Below are positions 20,593-28,896 of a stretch of 64,000 nt of DNA, one piece after another. Within the stretch, counting starts at the first letter, position 1, and each line of letters starts with the position of its first letter. The position numbers and the translations under genes were made by a program. The stretch covers positions 62,001-126,000 of the forward strand of contig JADJUJ010000017.1 of the NCBI GenBank assembly GCA_016710765.1. The letters run 5' to 3'. The notes below the pieces were generated by a model. That model saw only the letters and a list, made by a program, of their open reading frames with translations. It had not been told where the DNA came from and ran no database searches. The stretch is from Lewinellaceae bacterium. GTDB taxonomy: Bacteria > Bacteroidota > Bacteroidia > Chitinophagales > Saprospiraceae.

Positions 20593-21156
20593 TTATGGCT
20601 GTGAAACCGGCGTTTCTGATTCTTGAAAGAGCTTAAAAATGGTTTTTCCATAATTTCTAACATCTATCAGTTGTGGATGATCTAAAAATTTATGGTGCGG
20701 ATTGTGTTCCATCACAAAGAGACCACCAGGATTTAACATTTTTTTCTCAAAAATCAGATCGGGTATGGTATCTATTGTCGGTAAGGCATAGGGTGGCCCT
20801 GCAAAGATATAATCATATTGGGCAGAATTACTGTCAATAAAGCGAAATACATCCATTTGCACAATCCGGATGTACTGGCCTATTCCCAGTGCCTCGGTTG
20901 TTTTGCGAACAAACTGAACACAAGGCGCAAACTTATCTACATAAGTAATGTCAGTGCACCCTCTGGACACAAATTCATATCCGTGGCTGCCTGTTCCGCC
21001 AAAGAGATCCAGCACCTTAACTTCATCAAACGACAGCAGGTTGTTCAGGATATTAAACAAGGCCTCCTTGGCATAGTCGGTGGTGGGTCTTGTGGGCCAT
21101 TTATCAGCCGGCGGGTTAAACCGCCTCCCTTTCAGGGTCCCTCCGATGATGCGCAT
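20593..21156 (-). CDS. rsmD: 16S rRNA (guanine-966-N2)-methyltransferase RsmD, atypical active-site loop
   Basis: SAM-dependent methyltransferase acting on the small ribosomal subunit, 187 residues. Start MRIIGGTLKGRRF at 21156 is the typical RsmD N-terminus; the open frame extends further but without support. Motif I reads VLDLFGGTGSHGYEF (usually DLFAGTGSLG). The catalytic motif IV, DPPY in most N2-guanine methyltransferases, is GPPY here (YIFAGPPYAL). The codon is GGG, so more than one base change from Asp; this is probably real, and may alter activity. Confidence 0.88.
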   Translation of the reverse strand: MRIIGGTLKGRRFNPPADKWPTRPTTDYAKEALFNILNNLLSFDEVKVLDLFGGTGSHGYEFVSRGCTDITYVDKFAPCVQFVRKTTEALGIGQYIRIVQMDVFRFIDSNSAQYDYIFAGPPYALPTIDTIPDLIFEKKMLNPGGLFVMEHNPHHKFLDHPQLIDVRNYGKTIFKLFQESETPVSQP

Positions 21157-21193
21157 AATATTTTGAATATTAATGTAGGTGAGTGAATTGGAT

Positions 21194-22051
21194 TCAGGCA
21201 CTGGCTGCCAGCAGCAGCAGATCCTGAAACTGGTGAGATGGAGCACCAATTTGAGCCCCGGGCCAGTTCAAAGAATCTGGTGGGGGCAAAAAGGACAGGG
21301 TATGTACGTAACGGTACAGTATTTTGTACAAAGCACCCGTATCCAGAATATCCCCCGACATAAACAAAGGGACCTCCTGCGTATTCATACGGAGCTGTTC
21401 GTAGGCCAGCAAGGTAAAATACAAAAAATCTTCCGGCTGTTCAAATTGGAAACTATTGTAATAAAAAAGGTTAGCCCTTTCAAAGACCGATATATACCCG
21501 CGATACCCCCGCACGTGCAGCACTACCGTATGGTTGTTGCCCCGGGTAATTTTACCAAAATCGGGCACCAGAACAGCACACAAAGCGTGGGTAACGGCAT
21601 CTTTCATTAATCTCGCACCCAATTGGAACAGCGTTTGCTCCACAGCATACACGGCAACCATGTTCCCTTCGGTTATGGGTTCAACGCCATATTGAAGGGG
21701 CTCCAGCTGTTCGGGCAACAGCAAGTTGAAATAAGTCGGCAAGGCATTCTTCATCAACAGCCGCTCGGGCATCAGCGTTACCCATGGAGTCGCCAAGGCC
21801 AGTGCTTTGGTGGCATACGGCAAAGAAAGCATGGTTTCCGTGGCCAAAATATCCTCCAGCATAGCCTCAACCTCCTTTGGTGCAGCGGCCAGGGAGGAAA
21901 AATTCCAGGAACGGATGGCTTGTAGCTGTCTTTGCGCATCGGTGATGGCATAGGAAAAACCATCGTACCCAAGTACGGCAACACAACGACCAGTGCCCGC
22001 TTGAGTGGCATCAAGGCGGGAATCTGTCCAGGAAAAACTTGGTTGGTGCAT
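21194..22051 (-). CDS. DUF3822 family protein
   Basis: 285-residue cytoplasmic protein of the Bacteroidota-restricted DUF3822 family, which has an actin/hexokinase-like (ASKHA) outline. Visible blocks: VLGYDGFSYAITDAQ near the N-terminus, PYATKALALATPWVTLMP, and VVLHVRGYRGYISVFERANLFYYNSF (family core split over residues ~175-200). Sits 38 bases upstream of rsmD on the same strand, an association seen in many Bacteroidota. Function unknown. Confidence 0.85.
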   Translation of the reverse strand: MHQPSFSWTDSRLDATQAGTGRCVAVLGYDGFSYAITDAQRQLQAIRSWNFSSLAAAPKEVEAMLEDILATETMLSLPYATKALALATPWVTLMPERLLMKNALPTYFNLLLPEQLEPLQYGVEPITEGNMVAVYAVEQTLFQLGARLMKDAVTHALCAVLVPDFGKITRGNNHTVVLHVRGYRGYISVFERANLFYYNSFQFEQPEDFLYFTLLAYEQLRMNTQEVPLFMSGDILDTGALYKILYRYVHTLSFLPPPDSLNWPGAQIGAPSHQFQDLLLLAASA

Positions 22052-22154
22052 GATTGCCGAGGGGATTGAACGGTTTGGCCCAAAAATACAGTAAAACTGT
22101 CATTTATGTACCCTTATGGTTTGGAATCCGCTCAACCTTTGTTTTGCACCGCTA

Positions 22155-22556
22155 TTATTTTGAGCTGGAGCCATTGCCTATTTTACAGGCGCCATTGTAG
22201 CGCGCGCCCTCTTCCACAATCATCGTTCGGGCCGTAATATTCCCCTCAATGACTGCAGTTTCCATGAGGTGCAGTGCTTCTTCTATGACGAGGTCACCTT
22301 TAACCGTCCCTTTAATGGCGGCATCGCGAGCCTGAATATTACCCTGCACAGCAGACCCCTCACCCATGACCAAACGCTTGTCTACCTTTACTTCACCTTT
22401 TATGACACCGTCGAGGCGTACATTTTCAGAACACATAAATTTACCTTCTATAACGGTGCCCTTGGCAATAACCGTCGTTTGGGCGCCTTCTTTATCTGCA
22501 GCGCCAGGCAAGGTAACCGAATTGCTTTTTTTGTCTTTTGTAGCGGATGCGAACAT
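22155..22556 (-). CDS. Bactofilin (polymer-forming cytoskeletal protein)
   Basis: 133 residues. A short disordered head is followed by the right-handed beta-helix core with repeating small and hydrophobic residues: VIAKGTVIEGKFMCSENV, LDGVIKGEVKVDKRLVMG and GTVKGDLVIEEALHL. Bactofilins self-assemble without nucleotide into membrane-associated filaments that place cell-wall enzymes or shape the cell. Divergent from tsaD, with about 190 bases between them. Confidence 0.92.
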   Translation of the reverse strand: MFASATKDKKSNSVTLPGAADKEGAQTTVIAKGTVIEGKFMCSENVRLDGVIKGEVKVDKRLVMGEGSAVQGNIQARDAAIKGTVKGDLVIEEALHLMETAVIEGNITARTMIVEEGARYNGACKIGNGSSSK

Positions 22557-22744
22557 GTCTTTTTTTTATCTTGTTAGTGGATAGTTGCCCGAATATGGGA
22601 GGTGGCAACAGCAGGTAATTGCTGTTTTTTGTGCACAAATAATCATGCCAAATTCAGGAATCCACCCTGCACACCAGAAAATCCTTACTTTTGTGGGCGA
22701 AAATTAAGCATGTTTGGCCGAATAGCAATGGCTTTCAAATATTT

Positions 22745-23746
22745 ATGTCTGTAATTATTTTAGCAATTGAATCGTCCTGCGATGACACCTCCGCCGCAAT
22801 AATCCGCGACGGGGAGGTTTTATCCAACTGTGTAGCCAATCAGGAAGCGCACCAGCAATATGGCGGTGTTGTCCCTGAATTGGCCAGCAGGGCACACCAG
22901 GCCAACATCATCCCTGTGGTGGAATTGGCGTTAAGGAAGGCAGGGGTTACGGCCAAAGAACTGAGTGCCATTGCCTTTACCCGCGGGCCGGGCCTATTGG
23001 GCTCGCTGTTGGTGGGCACCACCTTTGCCAAAGCCATGGCCCTAAGCCTGAACATTCCCCTGATTGAGGCCGACCATATGCAGTCGCATGTACTCGCACA
23101 TTTTGCCGAAGCACCCAAACCTGCCTTCCCCTTCCTCTGTCTTACGGTGAGTGGCGGACACACCCAAATTGTGTTGGTAAAAGATTTTCTCGACATGGAA
23201 ATCCTGGGAAATACCATCGATGATGCCGCGGGCGAAGCCTTTGATAAAACAGGAAAAATGTTAGGCCTCGATTACCCTGCCGGGCCCATTATCGACCGGC
23301 TTGCGGCGCAAGGAGCGGCAGTGTTCCCTTTTCCGGAGCCCTCTGTCGCCGGACTGAACTTCAGTTTTAGCGGACTAAAAACCGCTGTACTTTATTTTTT
23401 ACGCGACCAAAAGGCCATCAACCCCAATTTCATCCCGGAGAACCTGGCCAATATTTGCGCCAGCGTGCAGCATACAATTGTAAAGGTGTTGTTGAAAAAA
23501 CTCCGCAAAGCAGCCCATCAAACAGGAATCCGTCAGGTTGCCATAGCAGGCGGTGTCAGCGCAAATTCGGGGTTGCGCAATGCGCTCAAAGCCATGGGAG
23601 AAAAAGAACAATGGGAAGTGTTTATTCCCGCTTTTGAATTTTGTACCGACAATGCCGCCATGATTGGCGTTACGGCATATTACAAGTATTTGCAGGGGGC
23701 GTTTACCGGACAGGACGCTGCCCCCTATACCCGCTCAGGGCAATAA
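22745..23746 (+). CDS. tsaD: tRNA N6-adenosine threonylcarbamoyltransferase
   Basis: Transfers threonylcarbamoyl to A37 of ANN-decoding tRNAs. I start at ATG 22745 (MSVIILAIESSCDDTS), which matches the family N-terminus. Motifs: ESSCDDTS, the iron-binding HMQSHVLAH, GGVVPELASRAH, VSGGHTQI, DDAAGEAFDK, IAGGVSANSGLR and the C-terminal CTDNAAMI. Length 333, normal. Its last 12 bases overlap the convergent cutA. Confidence 0.96.
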   Translation: MSVIILAIESSCDDTSAAIIRDGEVLSNCVANQEAHQQYGGVVPELASRAHQANIIPVVELALRKAGVTAKELSAIAFTRGPGLLGSLLVGTTFAKAMALSLNIPLIEADHMQSHVLAHFAEAPKPAFPFLCLTVSGGHTQIVLVKDFLDMEILGNTIDDAAGEAFDKTGKMLGLDYPAGPIIDRLAAQGAAVFPFPEPSVAGLNFSFSGLKTAVLYFLRDQKAINPNFIPENLANICASVQHTIVKVLLKKLRKAAHQTGIRQVAIAGGVSANSGLRNALKAMGEKEQWEVFIPAFEFCTDNAAMIGVTAYYKYLQGAFTGQDAAPYTRSGQ

Positions 23747-24058
23747 AGCATTTTCCGTTTCTGCCATGATCCATTGCTCGTAGGCAGCGTTTGCATGAAC
23801 AGGCCATCGCAGCATACAGGGCGTTTGGTAAGGATGAAACTGCGTAATAAATGTTTCCAGCGCAGTTTCCAGGGTTGTCCGGGTTTTCAGAACACTGACC
23901 CATTCCTGCTCATGCTGCTGTGCCCCCTCCCACCAAAATGCACTGCTCATCGGGAAAATGTTGGCACAGGCGATCAAGTGCCGTTCCAGCAATTGGGCTG
24001 CCATTTGCTGCGCGGCTGCTTCGTCGGCATGGGTTACATAAAAAAGCAAAAAAGCCAT
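23735..24058 (-). CDS. cutA: CutA1-like divalent-ion tolerance protein
   Basis: 107 residues with the CutA/PII-like ferredoxin fold: FYVTHADEAAAQQMAAQLLERHLIACANIFP opening and the QEWVSVLKTRTTLETALETFI and YQTPCMLRWPV blocks (each spread over longer stretches). The ACANI motif normally reads (A/C)CV(N/Q)(I/V). Family members form trimers and have been tied to copper tolerance, though the role is debated. It converges on tsaD. Confidence 0.88.
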   Translation of the reverse strand: MAFLLFYVTHADEAAAQQMAAQLLERHLIACANIFPMSSAFWWEGAQQHEQEWVSVLKTRTTLETALETFITQFHPYQTPCMLRWPVHANAAYEQWIMAETENALLP

Positions 24059-24188
24059 AAGAAAGGAGGATAAATGGTCGACAAAGCGACCTTCAGGACA
24101 AAAAATCGGGCTTATTATCTAATTCTTAACAACAAGCAGCGGCTAAAGCCTTTATTTTTGTGCAAATACACACATGAAAAAATTATTT

Positions 24189-24747
24189 ATGAAAAAAATT
24201 ATCTTGTTTGGCATACTCGCCGCCGCTTTGGCAGGCTTTTCCTTTGTGCAAATGCATCCCGTTACTTCGCCCAATCCGACCGCTGAAAAAGCCACGAAAT
24301 TGAAATGGTATACCTGGGAAGAAGCTGTGGAACTCAATAAAACCGCACCAAAAAATCTTTGTCGATGTGTTTACCGATTGGTGTGGCTGGTGTAAACGAA
24401 TGGACAGCGCAACCTTTACCGACCCGGAGGTAGCAGCCTATATGGCCGCCAACTTCTACCCGGTAAAATTGAATGCTGAGCAAAAAGAAGACATCAAATT
24501 CAATGGTGAAACCTTCAGTTACATCGCTGATGCAGGTAAACGTGGCATCCATTCCCTGGCCTATAGTCTTCTGGATGGCCACATGAGTTATCCTTCTTTC
24601 GTTTATTTGAATGAAAAATACGAACGCGTTACCATTTCTCCAGGTTATAAAGAGCCCGCCGACATCATCAAGGAATTGAAATTCGTAGCGGAGGAAAAGT
24701 ACAACACGCAAAGTTGGGACGATTACCTTAAATCCATTGGCGGATAG
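24189..24747 (+). CDS. Exported thioredoxin-fold protein (frameshifted)
   Basis: About 186 residues: signal peptide (LFGILAAALAGFSFVQ), a KLKWYTWEEAVEL linker, then a thioredoxin-like domain with the redox pair CGWC in FTDWCGWCKRMDSATF. The signal and the redox domain are in different frames, joined at the A6 run near 24350-24355 (TAPK-IFVDVFTDW). The pattern fits the DUF255/thioredoxin_7-type periplasmic disulphide proteins common in Bacteroidota. I prefer the ATG at 24189 over one five codons upstream, because the signal peptide follows directly. Convergent with cysK. Confidence 0.85.
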
Positions 24748-24760
24748 CCATCCAAGCAGC

Positions 24761-24788
24761 GCGGGGTGGGCATTCCCCCACCCCACGC
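24761..24788. terminator. GC-rich hairpin between convergent genes
   Basis: GGGGTGGG (24763-24770) pairs with CCCACCCC (24777-24784), six-base loop, extended by GC and a bulged A outside. It lies in the 60-base gap between the thioredoxin gene and cysK. There is no long T run, so it may act as a weak bidirectional terminator or mRNA 3' end protector. Confidence 0.45.
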
Positions 24789-24807
24789 TATTGGCTATTC
24801 GATCGAT

Positions 24808-25761
24808 TTACACCCGTTGCAGTCCTACAACTGCACCATTGGGCTCCCATTCATAGAGATCTTCAATGGACAGATACCGTTCCCCGGTATCGTAGTTGAA
24901 ACCCAGTATAACGGCGCCTTTTGGAATATCCGGCAGTTTCTGGGCGATCGCAGCCAGGGTAGCGCCGGATGAGATCCCACCAAAGATGCCCTCTTCCAGG
25001 GCTGCCCTTTTAGCATAGGCAAATGCCGCATCTTTGGACACTGTAATGGTTCCATCCAGTACGCTGGTGTGCAAATTCTGGGGCACAAAGCCCGCCCCTA
25101 TGCCCTGAATAGGGTGCGGACCAGGGGCGCCCCCGGAAATCACCGGACTAAGTTCGGGCTCAACCGCGTAAACCTTCATTTTCGGAAAATGCGGTTTGAG
25201 GACCTCAGCAACGCCCGTGATGTGGCCGCCCGTTCCAACGCCTGTAATAAGGTAATCGATCCCTTCCGGAAAATCCTCCAGGATTTCTTTGGCCGTTGTG
25301 GCCTTGTGAATCGCTATATTAGCCTGATTTTCAAATTGTTGAGGCATCCAGGAATTGGGGGTTTGTGCCACAAGTTCGGCGGCACGCTCAATGGCACCCT
25401 TCATGCCTTTTTCCCGCGGCGTGAGGTCGAACCGGGCACCATAGGCTGCCATCAGCCTGCGGCGCTCGACAGACATGCTTTCGGGCATGACCAACAGAAG
25501 GGAATACCCTTTAACAGCAGCAACGAGGGCAAGTCCAATGCCGGTATTGCCGCTGGTCGGCTCGATGATGGTGCTCCCAGGCTTAAGTTGGCCGTTGCGT
25601 TCGGCTTCCTCAACCATGGAAAGCGCTATCCGATCCTTGATGCTTCCGCCCGGATTAGCGCGTTCCAGTTTGATCCATACTTCGTGCTGCGTGCCAAAGA
25701 GGCGTTGCAACTGTACATGTGGCGTGTTGCCAATGGTATCTAAAATGTTTTGTGCTTTCAT
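24808..25761 (-). CDS. cysK: Cysteine synthase A (O-acetylserine sulfhydrylase)
   Basis: PLP enzyme that makes cysteine from O-acetylserine and sulphide. 317 residues; the PLP lysine is K42 in NPGGSIKDRIALSM; substrate loop PTSGNTGIGLA; PLP-phosphate loop VGTGGHITG; C-terminal PKGAVILGFNYDTGERYLS. It follows cysE by 25 bases on the same strand, so both are read from the attenuator-controlled promoter at 26792-26822. CysE and CysK also form a physical complex in many bacteria, through the CysE C-terminal Ile; the CysE here ends in Ile. Confidence 0.95.
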   Translation of the reverse strand: MKAQNILDTIGNTPHVQLQRLFGTQHEVWIKLERANPGGSIKDRIALSMVEEAERNGQLKPGSTIIEPTSGNTGIGLALVAAVKGYSLLLVMPESMSVERRRLMAAYGARFDLTPREKGMKGAIERAAELVAQTPNSWMPQQFENQANIAIHKATTAKEILEDFPEGIDYLITGVGTGGHITGVAEVLKPHFPKMKVYAVEPELSPVISGGAPGPHPIQGIGAGFVPQNLHTSVLDGTITVSKDAAFAYAKRAALEEGIFGGISSGATLAAIAQKLPDIPKGAVILGFNYDTGERYLSIEDLYEWEPNGAVVGLQRV

Positions 25762-25786
25762 GCGAAATTAAATATTTACAGGGTGC

Positions 25787-26605
25787 TTAAATCACAAAAT
25801 TGACGGGTTCTTCAAAGGGTTTGGTGCGCACTTTTACCTGTGCCTGGTGCAATACCACGGAGTAAGGCGGAACACTCTCGGTTAGCCAGGTATTGCCCCC
25901 AATAACAGAATCATGGCCGATAACCGTTTTTCCGCCCAATATGGTGCTGTTGGCATAAATAACGGTATTGTCCTCAATGGTTGGGTGGCGTTTGGTGGCA
26001 GCGAGCGACTTATCAACCTGCAGGGCGCCCAAAGTAACCCCCTGGTAGATTTTCACATTTTTGCCGATGACCGCGGTTGCGCCGATAACAACCCCAGTTC
26101 CGTGATCGATAAAAAACGAATGTCCGATGCTTGCTGCCGGATGGATATCGATCCCGGTTTTGCCATGGAGGTACTCCGACATCATACGCGGCAAAAATGG
26201 AACATCCAGTTGGTACAGCGCATGTGCCAGCCTGTATACGGCAATGGCATGAAATCCAGGATAAGTGGCAATTACTTCTTCGGTACAGGTGGCCGCTGGG
26301 TCAAACTTAAAAAAGGCATCTGCATCCTCCAGCAACAGCGTTCGAACGGTCGGTAATTGGGCAAAAAAGGAATCTACAATGGTTTGCACCCCCGCTGCAT
26401 TGGTTTCAAGCACCGGATGCAACAGTGATTCCAGGTCGTTTTTCATCAATTCAAATTGAATCCGGGCCGGCCTTGGATGCGGATTGAGAAAAGGGAAAAG
26501 GAAGTAAAAAAGTTCATCAGCGAGCGCCTGGGTCTCTGCCTGAGGCGGCACCCGGTAGGCATATTGCTTGCGGTAACTGTCGAGTTCCAGAAAAAAAGTA
26601 TCCAT
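25787..26605 (-). CDS. cysE: Serine O-acetyltransferase
   Basis: Acetylates serine with acetyl-CoA to feed cysK. 272 residues: an alpha-helical N-terminal domain, then the left-handed beta-helix with hexapeptide repeats (IDIHPAASIGHSFFIDHG, VVIGATAVIGKNVKIYQGVTLG), with the catalytic His in DHGTG and the GALQVDKS and KRHPTIEDNTVIYA loops. It ends in NFVI, matching the C-terminal Ile tail that binds CysK in other species. The ATG at 26605 lies five bases after the U tract of the terminator at 26611-26651, which points to control by attenuation. Confidence 0.95.
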   Translation of the reverse strand: MDTFFLELDSYRKQYAYRVPPQAETQALADELFYFLFPFLNPHPRPARIQFELMKNDLESLLHPVLETNAAGVQTIVDSFFAQLPTVRTLLLEDADAFFKFDPAATCTEEVIATYPGFHAIAVYRLAHALYQLDVPFLPRMMSEYLHGKTGIDIHPAASIGHSFFIDHGTGVVIGATAVIGKNVKIYQGVTLGALQVDKSLAATKRHPTIEDNTVIYANSTILGGKTVIGHDSVIGGNTWLTESVPPYSVVLHQAQVKVRTKPFEEPVNFVI

Positions 26606-26610
26606 AGAAA

Positions 26611-26651
26611 AAAAATAAAAAGCCCTTTCTCGATTCAGATCGGGAAAGGGC
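26611..26651 (-). terminator. Rho-independent terminator of a cysteine attenuator
   Basis: On the transcribed minus strand, GCCCTTTCCCGAT (26651-26639) pairs with ATCGAGAAAGGGC (26634-26622), a 13-bp stem with one mismatch and a four-base loop. It is followed at once by TTTTTATTTTTTTTT. It ends immediately before the cysE start. The 5' arm contains CCCTTTCC (26650-26643), which can instead pair with GGAAAGGG (26725-26718) inside the leader ORF, giving mutually exclusive terminator and antiterminator structures. Confidence 0.85.
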
Positions 26652-26682
26652 CTGGTGTACAGCGAATAGGTAATGGGTTATG

Positions 26683-26778
26683 TTATGGCAAAAGCATCAA
26701 CCCATACTTGCAGTGGTCCCTTTCCAGCAGGAAGGAACAACAACAACAATTTTGGGTATGGAATGAATGCTTGTTCAT
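26683..26778 (-). CDS. Cysteine-rich leader peptide of the cysE-cysK operon
   Basis: 31-codon ORF, ATG at 26778 to TAA at 26683-26685, reading MNKHSFHTQNCCCCSF and ending HCKYGLMLLP. Codons 11-14 are four consecutive TGT (Cys) and codon 23 is TGC. It lies just after a good Bacteroidota promoter and about 32 bases before the terminator stem that precedes cysE. Codons 17-20 contain GGAAAGGG, the antiterminator strand. The arrangement matches classical leader-peptide attenuation: ribosomes starved of Cys-tRNA stop at codons 11-14 and leave GGAAAGGG free; ribosomes that pass cover it and let the terminator fold. Confidence 0.8.
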   Translation of the reverse strand: MNKHSFHTQNCCCCSFLLERDHCKYGLMLLP

Positions 26779-26791
26779 AATTTATGTAGGA

Positions 26792-26822
26792 CAAACTTAA
26801 AGGAATAAACAATATCAGTCAA
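26792..26822 (-). promoter_or_regulatory. Promoter of the cys leader-cysE-cysK transcript
   Basis: On the minus strand TTG (26822-26820) and TAAGTTTG (26799-26792) are separated by 20 bases, matching the Bacteroidota -33/-7 pattern (TTG, TAnnTTTG). The predicted start falls about 6-8 bases before the leader peptide ATG, so the leader has a very short 5' UTR. The rest of the 149-base gap to the divergent thiolase holds no further gene. Confidence 0.65.
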
Positions 26823-26927
26823 GGCTGGTTTAGTAAAACGTCCTTTTTTTATCAAATCTCTTGCACAAAAGGCAGGTTCCCGGGTATAGCTTTTACCTTT
26901 GCCTGCACAAAAAGGTTTACCATTATT

Positions 26928-28147
26928 ATGCCAAACTTGCCAACAGAAGCATTCATCGTAGAAGGTGTAAGAAGTCCAATAGGTAAATTCGGTGGCACGC
27001 TATCGGCGGTCAGAACCGATGATCTTGCGGCTCATGTCATCCAAGCCTTGCTGCAGCGGCTGCCGCAACTCGACCCCGCTGCTGTTTCCGATGTGATACT
27101 TGGATGCGCCAACCAGGCTGGAGAAGACAACCGCAATGTTGCCCGGATGGCCCTGTTGCTTGCAGACATGCCATTTTCGGTACCTGGTGAAACGGTGAAC
27201 CGCCTTTGTGCCAGCGGTATGTCGGCAGTAATCCAGGCACAACGCGCCATTCGAAATGAGGATGGAGCAATTTTTATTGCAGGAGGCGTGGAACACATGA
27301 CCCGCGGACCTTACGTGCTTAGCAAGTCGGCACGGCCTTTTGGCAACGACGCCCAAATGTTCGACTCCAGCTTTGGCTGGCGTTTTATCAACCCCCGCAT
27401 GGAAGCCATGTACGGCACCGAAGCCATGGGAAATACAGCAGAAAACCTGGCTGATTTGTACCAAATTTCCCGACTTGATCAGGATAAGATGTCCGTTTGG
27501 AGTCAGGAAAAAGCCGCCAAAGCACAAGCAGAGGGGCTTTTAGCGGTCGACATCGCCCCGGTAACGCTACCGGCGATCAAGGGAGTAAGTGGTGTTTTTG
27601 AACAGGATGAGTTCATCAAACCCGGTACCAGTTTGGAAATTCTCTCCAGCTTGAAGCCTGCATTCCGAAAAGATGGCAGTGTAACGGCGGGTAATGCCTC
27701 CGGTTTAAATGACGGTGCTGCAGCGCTGCTGATCGCATCCGGATCGGCCCTGTCCAGTCATAGCCTGACACCCCTGGCACGAATTGTATCATCGGCTGTA
27801 GTGGGCGTAGAACCCCGTATTATGGGCATTGGCCCTGTTTATGCCTCACAAAAAGCGCTGGAGAAGGCGGGCCTCAAACTGCCGACATGGATGTTATTGA
27901 ACTCAATGAAGCCTTTGCTGCCCAGGTTTTGGCTTGCACCAGAAATCTGGGATTAGACGACGCAGACCCGCGCATTAACCCTCTGGGCGGGGCCATTGCG
28001 TTGGGGCACCCTTTGGGCATGAGTGGCGCACGTATCCTGTTGAGCGCTGCCCGACAGCTACAGCGCAGTGGCAAGCGCTATGCACTCTGTACCATGTGTA
28101 TTGGCGTTGGGCAAGGCTATGCTGTTGTTCTGGAACGAGCAGGATGA
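26928..28147 (+). CDS. Acetyl-CoA acetyltransferase / 3-ketoacyl-CoA thiolase (frameshifted)
   Basis: Thiolase-family enzyme, about 406 residues. Nucleophile Cys in NRLCASGMSAVIQA (near residue 90), GGVEHMTRGPYVLSK, the NASGLNDGAAALL loop, ELNEAFAAQ and the base Cys in CTMCIGVGQGYA, with GHPLGMSGAR. The pattern GCANQAGEDNRNVARMALLLA is closest to the beta-ketoadipyl-CoA/3-oxoacyl thiolases (PcaF/PaaJ type). The frame breaks near 27882, where CTGCCGACATG should be CTGGCCGACATG (LADMDVIELNE). Divergent from the cys operon. Exact substrate not determinable. Confidence 0.88.
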
Positions 28148-28155
28148 GTCAACGC

Positions 28156-28390
28156 CTAAGCTGGGCTTTAGCCATTGGGTGTTGGTCTTTGGCTTCGATC
28201 TCGATTATTGGTGCCTTATGCAATCAAATACCGGAGAAATCGGAATTAAATTTTGAACACCCTTTTTAAAACAGCAGGTACATTATTTATCAACGAATAT
28301 TTTGTTAATAAATAATACATTGAAAACCAAATAGTTAATCCTTCGGAGCAAAGCCAAAGACTAAAGACCAATGGCTAAAGCCCAGCTAAG
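28156..28390. repeat. Long inverted repeat between thiolase and lipoprotein genes
   Basis: Arms at about 28156-28195 and 28351-28390 are imperfect reverse complements (shared AGCTGGGCTTTAGCCATTGG and GTCTTTGGCTT). Inside, ATTATTTAT near 28282 faces ATAAATAAT near 28308, so the whole ~235 bp can fold into one structure. It separates two convergent genes and carries no convincing gene. A MITE-like remnant or an oversized bidirectional terminator. Confidence 0.6.
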
Positions 28391-28402
28391 AGATGGAGAT
28401 AT

Positions 28403-28869
28403 TTATTGGTCGTCACCTTCAGAAGAAGACGATTCTTCGGTTAAGGTATCCACTGGTGCGGTATTGGATAAGGTATCCTGAACATCGGGATGCAGGTCTT
28501 TTTCAAAATGCATTTCGAAATTAACGCCCCGCATCTCGAGCACAATCACCAGGCTGGAATCGGTTGACTCCAATATTTTATAAACAACCGGAGGAGCACT
28601 TTTCTGGCGAATCTCCTGCTCCCGCAGTTCATAAGCAGTAGGCGTGCCGGCTCCCAAAGGCAGGTTGGTTTCCATAGTGCCATTGGCATTAAACTGAAAA
28701 TAAGTGCCCGCCAGGGTTTCTGTCTCTTTTGATTGCGCAGGGCTTTGGTCAATTTCCATCGTCCAGACAAGGCCGCAGATGGCGTTGACGTTACATTACA
28801 AGCTGCAATGGCAACAGATAAAACAGTTGCAATTGAAAGTAGACAAACAAAAGAATTAGGCCTGAGCAT
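28403..28869 (-). CDS. Small exported lipoprotein (lipocalin-like outline, frameshifted)
   Basis: About 155 residues. Signal II start MLRPNSFVCLLSIATVLSV with lipobox IAAC, then LSGRW and MEIDQSPAQSKETETLAG, FNANGTMETNLP and YKILESTDSSLVIVLEMRG, ending in a Glu/Ser-rich tail. The signal part and the rest are in different frames, joined near 28748. The LSGRWxME opening and a following beta-rich chain look like small lipocalin-type lipoproteins of Bacteroidota. No catalytic motif; function unknown. Confidence 0.7.
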
Positions 28870-28896
28870 GAATTTGGGTATTTTGATGGTCTTATG

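Noticed and set aside
26611..26928. T-box or riboswitch upstream of cysE
   Set aside because: No T-box sequence or known cysteine/SAM riboswitch consensus; the poly-Cys leader ORF explains the region better.
28144..28269. 41-codon ORF starting on the thiolase stop (ATGA overlap) with a hydrophobic N-terminus
   Set aside because: Most of it lies in the left arm of the inverted repeat at 28156-28390, so its coding look is likely coincidental.
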